A stretch of DNA of 45,086 bases, taken from positions 1 through 45,086 of IMG/VR virus record IMGVR_UViG_3300043470_001428; one strand, written 5' to 3'. Positions 31,768-40,328 of the stretch are shown here, piece by piece. Within the stretch, counting starts at the first letter, position 1. The number at the start of each line of letters is the position of its first letter. The notes below the pieces were generated by a model. That model searched no databases. It saw only the letters and a program-made list of their open reading frames with translations, and was not told the DNA's origin. Source of the DNA: a virus. A program made the position numbers and the translations under genes.

Positions 31768-32303
31768 TACATCATTGTATTATTTGAACCACTTCTACCA
31801 TTTTCAGAAACAGTCATCTCTTTGTATCTATTTACCCATTCTAATAAATGTGATACTTTTTCAGCACCTTGACCTTCATAAATAAATTTATGAGAAGTCT
31901 TTAAATACATAGGTTGTGTAACTGTTCTTAAATACATTTTAGTAGCTTCCATTACTTCATCTTGTCTAATTGCTGGATTATTGATAAAGAAGGTTTTCAT
32001 TCTTGCAGCAACATTTCGATAAGTTCCTTTTCTGTCCTTATTAATATTACTAAATTCTTCCATCCAATCTTTAACCCATTCAAAACCAGTAACTTGTTCT
32101 TCAAACAAAGGAACATTCCAATCAAGAGTTTTAGATTTTTCATCTAATACTAATATTCTTGTTCTATTCATTTTTTCTACTAAAGCTAAAGGAGTATAAG
32201 AAGGTTTTACATCATAATAAATAGATAACAAATAAGCTATCCCATCATTTACAGGAATACCAAAGGTTTTCAGTACAACATTTATTTCTGGATTTATTAG
32301 CAT
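31767..32303 (-). CDS. Possible helicase-loader/accessory protein
   Basis: 178 residues. It overlaps the DnaB start by one base (TAATG). Contains NDGIAYLLSIYY, ARMKTFFINNPAIRQDEVMEA and YLKTSHKFIYEGQGAEKVSHLLEW. The position directly before DnaB and the helical make-up suggest a DnaB partner; the FIYEGxG element recurs in crAss-like relatives by memory. Function unproven. Confidence 0.55.
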   Translation of the reverse strand: MLINPEINVVLKTFGIPVNDGIAYLLSIYYDVKPSYTPLALVEKMNRTRILVLDEKSKTLDWNVPLFEEQVTGFEWVKDWMEEFSNINKDRKGTYRNVAARMKTFFINNPAIRQDEVMEATKMYLRTVTQPMYLKTSHKFIYEGQGAEKVSHLLEWVNRYKEMTVSENGRSGSNNTMM

Positions 32304-32500
32304 AATTGTTTTTCTTTTTGGATTAATAATTCTATCTCAACAGTTTCTTCATAAGAAAAAGTCCTATTTTCATCATTAATTACAGTAATCTGTTCTCTGG
32401 TAAACATAGCACCAGGATTATCTGTTTTAGATAAAATAGCATTTCTTTTTAATGTAGTAATCTTATTGAGTTTCCCATCTTTATACAATCTTACATTCAT
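32297..32500 (-). CDS. Hypothetical protein, 67 residues
   Basis: Short mixed protein (MNVRLYKDGKLNKITTLKRN) with an acidic C-terminal helix. Overlaps the previous and next genes (7 and 20 bases). No family recognised. Confidence 0.55.
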   Translation of the reverse strand: MNVRLYKDGKLNKITTLKRNAILSKTDNPGAMFTREQITVINDENRTFSYEETVEIELLIQKEKQLC

Positions 32501-33740
32501 TACTTTTTTGTTTTAAAGATTCATAACTAATATGCTCTATTTTAGATTGGTCAAAATTAGCTAATGCTGTATTAGACCATACCTCATCTTGTGTTTCATC
32601 ACAGACAATTATCCAAATATGAGCTTCATGTCCAGGTCTAAATCTAATCAATCTTCCTATTCTTTGAATCAAATCTTTTTCTTTTGAATTAAGTTGAAGA
32701 ATTAATCCTCCATCTAATCCAATAAAATTATGACCTTCATTGATAGCTTTCACACAAGATAATTTTTTAATTTCATCTTTTTTAAAAGCATTATAAAAAG
32801 TATCTCCTGATTTAGAGTGGAAAGTTTCTTTACAAATTTTCTCTGCTTTTTCTATACTACCACAAAATATCAGAGTTCTGTCCTCTTTATTAATATGATT
32901 ATTTAGAATATATTGAGCAGCAATGAATTTACTTTCAAGATTATAAATAAATCTCATTCTGTTAAAAGTAGAAATTTGTCCAGGTCTTGTAAGACATAAA
33001 GTAGATAAATAGTTATATTTAGCTAACTCTGTCTGAAAGAATGGTTTATCTTTACTACCAGATTGAACATTTTTAATAACATTGTCTAATTTTGTATGAA
33101 CAACAGTAATCTTGTATGGAGCAACAAATCCTAACTTAACAGCATTATCTAATGTTAGACTATAAACAACATGAATACCCAATCTTTGAAAAATAAGTAA
33201 TTTTTCTTCATCATTTGGTACAGTAGCTGTTAAAGCTATAACATTTTCAATATGATTGTTACTAAACAATTCAGATGCTAATTCAGTCATATTATGACAC
33301 TCATCAAGAACACAAGTATTAAAATCAAAATCTTCAATTTTAGAACCAGAAGCATAACAAAGTTTTTCAGTTTTATCATATAGAGATAATCCTTTCCATT
33401 TACTAAATTCTTCTTTCCAATTTTCATCTCTTAATTTCTCTGTTGGTACAACTAAAACATTGTCATATTTAGAACCTTGAGGATTGTAATGCTTTAACAA
33501 ATCAATAGCAACTTTACTTTTTCCACTACCAGTAGCCATAGCCACAAGACCTCTCCCTCCTGCATTTATAACTGCTTGAGTAGCTTCTTTTTGTACAATA
33601 GCTCTGACTTTATTAACAAAGATTGTTACATCTTCTTCTGTTGTTAATGCTTCTCTTAATGCTAAAACATCATCTACACAATCTAAAATAGAATTGTGTT
33701 TTTTAAGTAGCAAATTTAACTTTTTTAAAACTTCTTTCAT
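32481..33740 (-). CDS. SF2 DNA helicase (UvsW/RAD25-like)
   Basis: 419 residues. Motif I ATGSGKS (70-76), motif Ia VVPTEKL, motif II DECH near 146, motif III TATVP, then TLIFCGSIEKA, and motif VI QRIGRLIRFRPG. This complete SF2 set resembles phage UvsW and restriction-type helicases, which handle branched DNA. The N-terminal 60 residues are helical and unrecognised. It overlaps the small gene upstream by four bases. Confidence 0.88.
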   Translation of the reverse strand: MKEVLKKLNLLLKKHNSILDCVDDVLALREALTTEEDVTIFVNKVRAIVQKEATQAVINAGGRGLVAMATGSGKSKVAIDLLKHYNPQGSKYDNVLVVPTEKLRDENWKEEFSKWKGLSLYDKTEKLCYASGSKIEDFDFNTCVLDECHNMTELASELFSNNHIENVIALTATVPNDEEKLLIFQRLGIHVVYSLTLDNAVKLGFVAPYKITVVHTKLDNVIKNVQSGSKDKPFFQTELAKYNYLSTLCLTRPGQISTFNRMRFIYNLESKFIAAQYILNNHINKEDRTLIFCGSIEKAEKICKETFHSKSGDTFYNAFKKDEIKKLSCVKAINEGHNFIGLDGGLILQLNSKEKDLIQRIGRLIRFRPGHEAHIWIIVCDETQDEVWSNTALANFDQSKIEHISYESLKQKSNECKIV

Positions 33741-33952
33741 GTTAAAAACTTTTTTTTATACCTAAAAGGTAAGATTATAATTTCTGCTTTAAGATTATCA
33801 GGTAAATTCATATTTTGAAATATTGAATGTGTTTTATCAGAAATGATTTGTAAAGGATATACTTCTATATCATACAATTCACTAATTATCATACTCAATG
33901 ATTTAGCATCAAATACAACAATTGAACCAAGTAATTCAAAATTAAATCCCAT
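33737..33952 (-). CDS. Hypothetical protein between polymerase and helicase
   Basis: 71 residues from ATG 33952 (MGFNFELLGSIVVFDAKS); the longer frame begins at TTG. Overlaps the polymerase end by 11 bases and the SF2 start by 4. Beta-strand and helix content, no motif recognised. Confidence 0.6.
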   Translation of the reverse strand: MGFNFELLGSIVVFDAKSLSMIISELYDIEVYPLQIISDKTHSIFQNMNLPDNLKAEIIILPFRYKKKFLT

Positions 33953-36053
33953 TATTTTTCTCAATAACATTAATGATTTTATAAACTTCTGCTATGTAAT
34001 AAGGATAATAAATAATTTTCTTTATTTCTTCATCTGTAATCATTTGATTGATAACAGTACAAAGAAAACCAGCTTCATAATTATTATGTCTTACTTTTTT
34101 CACCAGTTGTTTAAAATCTTCAAAACTCCCCTCATAACCTTGTTCAACAGTAGCAAAAGAATAAGCATCTCTCAATTTCTTACTATCTTTAGGTTCTATA
34201 GGGGGCATTTGTTTTATTAGTGATATACCTTGACCTACATTATGATATTTTTTAGTTTCTTTAGTATATACTACTTCCCCTGTTATTAAATATCTTGTAA
34301 TTCTCTGAATCTCGTTATCAGATATTGAATTACCATCTTCATCATATACTACACTCAAAAGTCTATCAGTTTTATTAACTTTAGTTCTTTTAAAAAAGTC
34401 ATATAAATCTGTATGATTGTAAATAAAAGTTTGAACATCTATTCCATGAACAAAATAGGCTTCAAGAGCTTTTGGAATCACTAACATAGAAAAGTTCTTA
34501 TGTAATTCAAGTTCATATTCATAAGTACCTTTCCTTTTGACACCACCATAGTCATAAATTGCAAGATAATTATTTACATTACTTATTACCATTTTAGAAT
34601 AAAATGCTTCTTCTAAAATTAAACCTGTTAAAGATTCCCATCTCTTACAGATTAATCTGAACAATTCTAAATCTTTTTTCTTAATCTTCATAGTCAAACC
34701 ATCAGTATTAATCTGTAACATTTCATAGAAAGATAATTCTATTGTCAATGTTTCAGCTAACATACATAAAAGTAATTGACCATTTACACAAGTTTGTACT
34801 ACATATTGCTTATCACATAAAGGACTAAATTCACTACCTCCCTTACCATAAGAACCATTCCCTGCTAATTTCATTGATGTGTTTTCAGGAGTTTTCTTTG
34901 GATATAGTTTTCGTTCTTCTTTAATTTCTTTATGTACTTCGGCATAAACACCTTTAAGATGTTCAGGTTCAAAATTGAATTTTTCAGACATACTTGGATA
35001 ATATCCAGCTACATCTATATCAACAATCAATTCATCTTCTGCTGGTGTATAACAACCTGCATCAATTGAACCATGAATACCTCCAACTCCAAAATCATAT
35101 TGAAAACCTTTATATACAATATTCAAATTTTTCTGCTTCCCAACAGTTTTATGAACAAAATAATAGGGTTCTAATGATTTCAAATCATCAAAAGGAATTT
35201 TACTAAATACTCCATTTAATTCTTTGATAGTTTTACTTTTAAACCAATTAAGAATTTTTTGAAATGGTTCTTCTCTGAACACAATAAAAGGGAGAATAGT
35301 ATCTCCAATATTTATTGTTTCTCGAATAGTATTTCTTGGTAGTTTTCTGATTCCTCCTGATTGAGTTTCAAACTCTGTATAAACAAGATGTTCCCCTGCT
35401 TTCTGGATAATCTTACTAATAAAAATATGTTCTCCTATTTTAACATCATTGAAGTTTGTAAAATCAATGTTATATTTAGGTGAAAGTACCTCTCTTAATT
35501 CAATTCCAGGTAGAGTTTTGAAAAAGGTTAATTCTGTAGCATCAACATCATTATCACAATACTCAATAACTTTGTAAATTTCTTCTCTTGTTAAATATGT
35601 TCCTACAGGATATGGTAACTCTTGTATATTATTCAATCTCAAGTTAAATTGTAAAAGTTTTAAAGAAGTCATTTTTGCCTTATTATCAAAATGATTAATT
35701 TTGAATAAGTCAATTTGCTTTCTTAATGGAGTAGTTGCTTTACTGAATCCACTACCTTGTGTTTTAATTTTTTTATCACCAAACTTAAATATAGAAAGAC
35801 AAGCATCTTGTGCTGACATATTCATACATTTAGTAATAAGATGATGTAAAACAGGATAATCATAGAATAAATTATTAAATCCAATCATATTTTCTACATC
35901 ATTCAATAACCATTTTGCTAAATCACCTCTTTCATCTGCTAAACAACTGATTTGAAATTTCTTTCTTTCCTTTGTAAAAGGATTTTTAGCAGATAGTAGA
36001 AATAAATTAGGATATGATTCTTCATCATATATCCATGTAGATTGTTGATTCAT
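33942..36053 (-). CDS. Family B DNA polymerase
   Basis: 703 residues. The 3'-5' exonuclease part: WIYDEESYPN (Exo I, Asp10/Glu12), MIGFNNLFYDYP (Exo II near 57-66), YCDNDVDATEL (Exo III). Polymerase motifs: VDIDVAGYYPSM (motif A), KLAGNGSYG (motif B), LQINTDGLTMKI (motif C, with NTDG in place of the common DTDS). It is compact compared with T4 or cellular PolB and has no terminal-protein motif that I can see. It matches the crAss-like PolB. It lies downstream of helicase genes in one operon. Confidence 0.93.
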   Translation of the reverse strand: MNQQSTWIYDEESYPNLFLLSAKNPFTKERKKFQISCLADERGDLAKWLLNDVENMIGFNNLFYDYPVLHHLITKCMNMSAQDACLSIFKFGDKKIKTQGSGFSKATTPLRKQIDLFKINHFDNKAKMTSLKLLQFNLRLNNIQELPYPVGTYLTREEIYKVIEYCDNDVDATELTFFKTLPGIELREVLSPKYNIDFTNFNDVKIGEHIFISKIIQKAGEHLVYTEFETQSGGIRKLPRNTIRETINIGDTILPFIVFREEPFQKILNWFKSKTIKELNGVFSKIPFDDLKSLEPYYFVHKTVGKQKNLNIVYKGFQYDFGVGGIHGSIDAGCYTPAEDELIVDIDVAGYYPSMSEKFNFEPEHLKGVYAEVHKEIKEERKLYPKKTPENTSMKLAGNGSYGKGGSEFSPLCDKQYVVQTCVNGQLLLCMLAETLTIELSFYEMLQINTDGLTMKIKKKDLELFRLICKRWESLTGLILEEAFYSKMVISNVNNYLAIYDYGGVKRKGTYEYELELHKNFSMLVIPKALEAYFVHGIDVQTFIYNHTDLYDFFKRTKVNKTDRLLSVVYDEDGNSISDNEIQRITRYLITGEVVYTKETKKYHNVGQGISLIKQMPPIEPKDSKKLRDAYSFATVEQGYEGSFEDFKQLVKKVRHNNYEAGFLCTVINQMITDEEIKKIIYYPYYIAEVYKIINVIEKNNGI

Positions 36054-36055
36054 AA

Positions 36056-36289
36056 TTATTTATAATTTTTACCAGTACCTTTATATGATTTGTCTTGTTT
36101 AGAAGGTTTATGAATTTTAAAAAATCTTCTTCTATTAGACAACATTAGATTTTGTTGAGGTAATGGTTGTTTGTGTTTAGGATGTATTTTTTCTTTTTCA
36201 AATCTATAAAACTCTGGAGTATATATAGTATGATATTGAGGTATCAATCCAAGATAACCAATAAGATAGGTGAATTGTTTTACAGCCAT
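36056..36289 (-). CDS. Basic hypothetical protein, 77 residues
   Basis: Very basic C-terminal half (SNRRRFFKIHKPSKQDK), suggesting nucleic-acid binding. The N-terminus is hydrophobic and aromatic (FTYLIGYLGLIPQYHTIY). Two bases upstream of the polymerase start. Not recognised. Confidence 0.55.
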   Translation of the reverse strand: MAVKQFTYLIGYLGLIPQYHTIYTPEFYRFEKEKIHPKHKQPLPQQNLMLSNRRRFFKIHKPSKQDKSYKGTGKNYK

Positions 36290-36293
36290 AATT

Positions 36294-36692
36294 TTAATAT
36301 TCTATAATTCCTGAATCTCTAATTTTCTCATATAAATCCTTTTTTTGAGCAGGAAATAAAGCTGTATCATTTATAAACTCTTGTAGGTAGGTTTTTCTAT
36401 CTGAAATGGTTGTTAAATTAGTAGTTTTTAGACTTCTATCAACTCTATTTATTATTTCCATTACATAAGTAGCTCCCTTTTTCATGTGTTCAGCATCTTC
36501 TGATTTTACAGCAAATACTTTATTTACATAATTTTCTAAATGAGGAATAGAACCTTTTACACTTTGTTTTGCTTTCAATGCTAAAAGTTTATTCTCTTCC
36601 ATAATTTGAAATCTTTCAATTAACATAGTTGCTAACACAAGACTTTCAATCATTATATCACTTAATTCTTCGGAACTCAATTTATTACTCAT
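36294..36692 (-). CDS. Helical hypothetical protein, 132 residues
   Basis: Start at ATG 36692 (MSNKLSSEEL); a longer frame would run far into the OB-fold gene. Almost wholly helical, with KSEDAEHMKKGATYVMEIIN and a C-terminal KKDLYEKIRDSG. Overlaps the OB-fold gene by 8 bases. May be a replication accessory, by context only. Confidence 0.55.
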   Translation of the reverse strand: MSNKLSSEELSDIMIESLVLATMLIERFQIMEENKLLALKAKQSVKGSIPHLENYVNKVFAVKSEDAEHMKKGATYVMEIINRVDRSLKTTNLTTISDRKTYLQEFINDTALFPAQKKDLYEKIRDSGIIEY

Positions 36693-36963
36693 TAGGAATA
36701 ATTTTAGAAGCAATAATATTATTATATACTTTTTCTCCTTTGATTGAACCAGCAAAGTAATATTGAACAGAAACCTTTTCTCCTATTTTCCATTGAGTAT
36801 CTAAATCAATTCGTGATTCAAAAAATACTATTTGTTTTTCATTAGTTTCTACACCAATTGTCCTTTTGTTAAATGGATTACCATCTCTTCTCTCTATCTG
36901 AATTGCATTTGTTACTGCAATTATCTTACCTTCTAAACTATAAGTTTTTCGATTACTACTCAT
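36685..36963 (-). CDS. OB-fold, DUF3127-like ssDNA-binding protein
   Basis: 92 residues. The pattern YSLEGKIIAVTNAIQ, GNPFNKRTIGVETNEKQIVFFES, VSVQYYFAGS and VYNNIIASKI matches the small OB-fold DUF3127 type common in Bacteroidota and their phages. It has no acidic SSB tail. It probably binds ssDNA near the fork. Confidence 0.7.
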   Translation of the reverse strand: MSSNRKTYSLEGKIIAVTNAIQIERRDGNPFNKRTIGVETNEKQIVFFESRIDLDTQWKIGEKVSVQYYFAGSIKGEKVYNNIIASKIIPNE

Positions 36964-36965
36964 TT

Positions 36966-38270
36966 TTAAACATTGTATAAAATTAATAAATCACTTGCTC
37001 TTGTGATACCTGTATAAAATAATCTTGTTTTCTCTTTTTGACTTGGATTGCGATTAATATTTCCAACATTAAGAATTGCTTGTTTATATGTACTTCCTTG
37101 TGATTTATGTACTGTAATAGCATGATTATATTTTACTTTGGCAAATCTGTCTTCAAAAGCATTTTTGTATGTCCATTTTATTTTCTTATTAAGACAACTA
37201 TATTTTAACAGAGTTAATACAGCATTTAATTGTTTTTCTGCATCTTCGTGTATAATAAAAACACCTTTCCATTGTAATTTTCCATCACCCCATTCATCAA
37301 CCTGTTTACCATTAACAATATAAGTTTTTAATACAACTACATTAATTTTCATAGGATTTTCTTCCATCATTACATTGAAAGAAATATCAGCAATATCAAG
37401 TGTATTGACTTTGATTTCTTGATTTGTAAAATATGTTTGATAAGGTTCATCAAAGATAAGACTTTCTCCTAATTCAATCTTTGCAGGATTAGTATAAATT
37501 TTTTCTCTTACTAATGTATTAATTTTATCTACTTCTTTGTTTTCCCAAGCTAAATATTTTAACTCATCAGAACCATTTATAGTAGCTAATTCATTAATAA
37601 TTCTATCCTCATCTGTAGTATAAACAAAACCTTTATTATCAACTGTTCTTCCTTGTAAATCCCACATAGCACTCATATTTCTACTCAATGTTATAATAGG
37701 ATTACCTTCTCCTTGTCTGATAATTTCAGTTAATTCTACTTCTGGATAACCTTGTAAAAATACAGGACTTTCTTCTTCTTTTACTGGATTTATTTGTTTA
37801 TCATCTCCAATAAAAATAACAGTTGTTTTGTTTATTGTAGCATGTTCTTCAATCCAACCTAACATTTCCTCTCCTATCATAGATGATTCATCTATAATTA
37901 GTAATGCTACACCAACTAAAGGCATATATTTAGGATTATTAGAAATTAAAGGTTTAAAACTTTTTATACCTGTATTTTTATCAGTAACCATACCAATTTT
38001 CAATGCAGAATGAATAGTAATTAAACTTAAATTTTTAGCATCTTCTTTTTCTGTAATTTTCCCAGCTAATACTGAAACAGCTTTGTTTGTTGGAGCAGAA
38101 CAATAAATAGATTTGTATTTAGGAATAGCTTTAGATAAAACTTTTAATAATTCATCTACCATAAATGTCTTTCCTACTCCAGCAGAACCTTTAATCAATA
38201 ACCTTTTAGAAGTTTCAAGTATTTCTAAAGATTCATTTAAAATGTCTGTTTGGTGGCTTGTTAATCCCAT
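36966..38270 (-). CDS. SF1B Dda/RecD-like helicase
   Basis: 434 residues. Walker A GSAGVGKT (28-35), Walker B LLIIDESSMI, motif III GDDKQINPV, ITVHKSQGSTY (motif V) and YTGITRASDLL (motif VI). An SH3-like insertion precedes the last motifs, as in Dda. 5'-3' helicase, likely for replication start or protein displacement. It is first in its operon, downstream of the terminator at 38320-38352. Confidence 0.9.
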   Translation of the reverse strand: MGLTSHQTDILNESLEILETSKRLLIKGSAGVGKTFMVDELLKVLSKAIPKYKSIYCSAPTNKAVSVLAGKITEKEDAKNLSLITIHSALKIGMVTDKNTGIKSFKPLISNNPKYMPLVGVALLIIDESSMIGEEMLGWIEEHATINKTTVIFIGDDKQINPVKEEESPVFLQGYPEVELTEIIRQGEGNPIITLSRNMSAMWDLQGRTVDNKGFVYTTDEDRIINELATINGSDELKYLAWENKEVDKINTLVREKIYTNPAKIELGESLIFDEPYQTYFTNQEIKVNTLDIADISFNVMMEENPMKINVVVLKTYIVNGKQVDEWGDGKLQWKGVFIIHEDAEKQLNAVLTLLKYSCLNKKIKWTYKNAFEDRFAKVKYNHAITVHKSQGSTYKQAILNVGNINRNPSQKEKTRLFYTGITRASDLLILYNV

Positions 38271-38319
38271 TTGAATAATTTTTCATATTAATAATTTATT
38301 TTTTAACATTAGTAAAAAA

Positions 38320-38352
38320 ACAGAAAGTGAAGAAAAAATCTTCACTTTCTGT
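38320..38352 (-). terminator. Strong intrinsic terminator
   Basis: Perfect 13-bp stem (38320-38332 with 38340-38352), 7-base loop, followed on the minus strand by seven T. It ends the transcript of the gene at 38372-39022. Shares its 9-base arm core with the terminator at 18908-18941. Confidence 0.9.
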
Positions 38353-38371
38353 AAATAATTGATAAATTAGT

Positions 38372-39022
38372 TTAAAGAACTTTTTGACCAGCTTCTTCTA
38401 ATTCATTTTTAATTTCTGCTGTTAGATATACATCTAATGGTTCAGCAGTTCTTGTGTCCATATCTCCAATAGAGCTTACTTTGAAGCAAACTTGACGATA
38501 TTGACATTTTCCATTTTCATCCAATACCAAACTTCCTGCATCAGGATGATTGTCTGGGTATCTAACAACTTGTCTGTTACCAATAACATCCATAGTAGTC
38601 AATCCAGCAGTAATAGCATATTTTTGACTATCATTTAAGATTGGTTTGTTAGACAAAACTCTGTAAAGAGTAGCATTAGGAAAACTTTTCAATATTTCTG
38701 TTACAGATTCAATAGTAGAATCTACAGGAACATCAATCCAAGCAACTCTTGTTTCAACATTTTCATAAGGTTCATTTTCTTTAAAACCAAAATCTTTGAT
38801 ATCAAAAATGTTGTCTTGCATGTCATTGCTTACAGACTTACTTGGGTAAAAACTCAAGGTTTTTACAGTCTGTTTAATTTCAGCAGATAATGTGCCTTCT
38901 TTTTGCCAAGCACTTTTATATACTCTTGTAACTTCTAAACCTGCTTTTGAGATTTCTTTTCTGATTCTTTCTTGTGCTTCTGCAACTGTAGAATCAACTG
39001 GTGTTTGAACTGTTGTGTTCAT
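38372..39022 (-). CDS. crAss-like conserved hypothetical, 216 residues
   Basis: N-terminal helix (VAEAQERIRKEISKAG), then alternating strands with YPSKSVSND, NATLYRVLSNKPILN, QVVRYPDNHPDAGSL and QYRQVCFKVSSI, ending in an acidic helix. Soluble, no catalytic motif. It is isolated as a single-gene unit between two terminators (39074-39101 and 38320-38352), so it may be strongly expressed. No function recognised. Confidence 0.65.
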   Translation of the reverse strand: MNTTVQTPVDSTVAEAQERIRKEISKAGLEVTRVYKSAWQKEGTLSAEIKQTVKTLSFYPSKSVSNDMQDNIFDIKDFGFKENEPYENVETRVAWIDVPVDSTIESVTEILKSFPNATLYRVLSNKPILNDSQKYAITAGLTTMDVIGNRQVVRYPDNHPDAGSLVLDENGKCQYRQVCFKVSSIGDMDTRTAEPLDVYLTAEIKNELEEAGQKVL

Positions 39023-39073
39023 AATGTAAAAAATTAAATGTTAAAAAATAAATGAATAAAATTAATGATAAAA

Positions 39074-39101
39074 AAAATGAGAAATCCCCAAAACTCATTT
39101 T
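39074..39101 (-). terminator. Terminator of the non-coding RNA locus
   Basis: 8-bp stem AAAATGAG/CTCATTTT with a 12-base loop, followed on the minus strand by a T run. It marks the 3' limit of the non-coding locus 39102-40282. Confidence 0.7.
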
Positions 39102-39448
39102 ACCGAATAATAGAAATAATAGTTTACAACAAATTTAAAACTTAATTTTAAAATGCTCTACTATCAGTCTATCAAAGAACTTATGGATTTTTTAATACCA
39201 ACAAGAATATTTAACATAATATGTTTTGTGCTATGCATCTACATATTTAATAGGTTAGCTTTAACCTCGAACTTTATTTTAATTTACTGTTCTAATTTTG
39301 TGTAAAACTAAATGATTCTCAAACGGAGAATAAATATTGACTGAACTTACTGGCATATTGTCTTCATCATATATCTTGGTACAAGAAATTCAGATTACTA
39401 ACTCACACAGGCTTGGCAGGATTGATTTATTCATTTGTTATATTATAA
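39102..39448 (-). other. Non-coding stretch, no clear element
   Basis: About 350 bases with no credible protein frame and only a short GGTTA/TAACC hairpin (near 39253-39266). It lies within the non-coding RNA locus, between the structured elements and the terminator. No tRNA or known RNA family recognised. Confidence 0.4.
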
Positions 39449-39544
39449 AAAAGTTTAGATAGAAATTATTTGTAGCCACATTATACTACCAACTATGTAT
39501 GTAGGGTTGCTCCCACTATGTCTAATTTCGCACTCTAAACTTTT
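39449..39544 (-). ncRNA. Structured RNA closed by 11-bp helix, with D-loop-like segment
   Basis: An 11-bp terminal helix (39449-39459 with 39534-39544) encloses 74 bases. On the minus strand a GTGGG...CCCTAC hairpin and ATAC-ATAGTTGGTA-GTAT, a D-arm-like unit, are visible. There is no T-loop consensus and no anticodon arm. It shares GGCTACAA followed by nTAAT with the element at 8401-8468. Identity unknown. Confidence 0.35.
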
Positions 39545-39553
39545 AAGTTTTAA

Positions 39554-39663
39554 AAAGAATGTAATTACAAAGAGATTTGAACTCTTATTCCTATTTTTCA
39601 AGGTCTTAACCAATGATTATGAGAACTTCCCTCATAATTCTAAAATGATATAATTACATCTTT
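39554..39663 (-). ncRNA. tRNA-like RNA with T arm but disrupted core
   Basis: A 13-bp terminal helix with one bulge (39554-39567 with 39651-39663) encloses a perfect T arm, AAGAG-TTCAAAT-CTCTT (39570-39586), and a D-loop-like ATTGGTTAA. The anticodon region is about five bases too short, and an 8-bp hairpin ATTATGAG/CTCATAAT (39616-39638) is present instead. It could be a decayed tRNA or a tRNA mimic. Confidence 0.45.
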
Positions 39664-39687
39664 AAACTGCTGATATACAGCTTGTTG

Positions 39688-40232
39688 TGGAGTGGCTGGG
39701 AATCGAACCCAGGTCTTACTTATTTCGATATTATAATTTTATACAGCTTTAGTAGCAGAACTTTACTTAAACCCTCATCTGGACTACCATTCAGGGTTAC
39801 ATCTCTTTCAATTCTTCATGTTAGAACAGGGTCAAACTGATTTCTCAATATGACGAATCCACCAGAGCATTTATTTATAAGGGTAACACACAAAACCCTA
39901 CTGATGTTTAGGCAGCAACTGCAACATCTTCTCTAATTAAAGAGAAAACCATATTCATATTTGCTTCAACTTGTGCGTTATCTTCTAAAGACACTACACT
40001 ATTATTTGTGTTTCCAATTACTTGATTTCACCTTAGTTTTAAACAGTTATCTCTCTGTGCTGAATTATAATACTTAACACAAGCAATCAATACCAGACCA
40101 CCCCTTTTTTTAAAAAATGCTTGTCTTTCCAAGCTGTCAAGTTATCTTAACTATTGATTTTCCCCTATTTTGGAAATTTATTTTTCCGCCATAAACCATT
40201 AGGGTTTGGTGTGTGTCCTATCTGCTTACTCC
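39688..40232 (-). ncRNA. tmRNA-like RNA with tag reading frame (candidate)
   Basis: The 3' end is a tRNA-like half: GAC, then T arm CTGGG-TTCGATT-CCCAG (39696-39712), then CCACTCC and A. Its ACTCCACA pairs perfectly with TGTGGAGT at the 5' end (40235-40228), and no local 5' partner exists. Inside, a 39-codon open frame (40027-39908) ends REDVAVAA then TAA, like the AA-rich tags of tmRNA. A 15-bp helix with one mismatch (40200-40214 with 39886-39900) encloses the tag. Against it: the UGGAUUCGAC motif is not at the 5' end, only five acceptor pairs form in register, and the tag is long. The locus is bounded by terminators at 40283-40328 and 39074-39101. Confidence 0.45.
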
Positions 40233-40282
40233 ACACATTCACATACACAGATGAATATATTATGAAAATTATTAATGTAATA

Positions 40283-40328
40283 AAAAATACTTATATAATA
40301 GAACCAAACTTATTATATAAGTATTTTT
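40283..40328 (-). terminator. 18-bp intrinsic terminator
   Basis: Perfect 18-bp stem (40283-40300 with 40311-40328), 10-base loop, followed on the minus strand by a T run. It separates the non-coding stretch 40329-40940 from the tmRNA-like locus. Confidence 0.88.
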
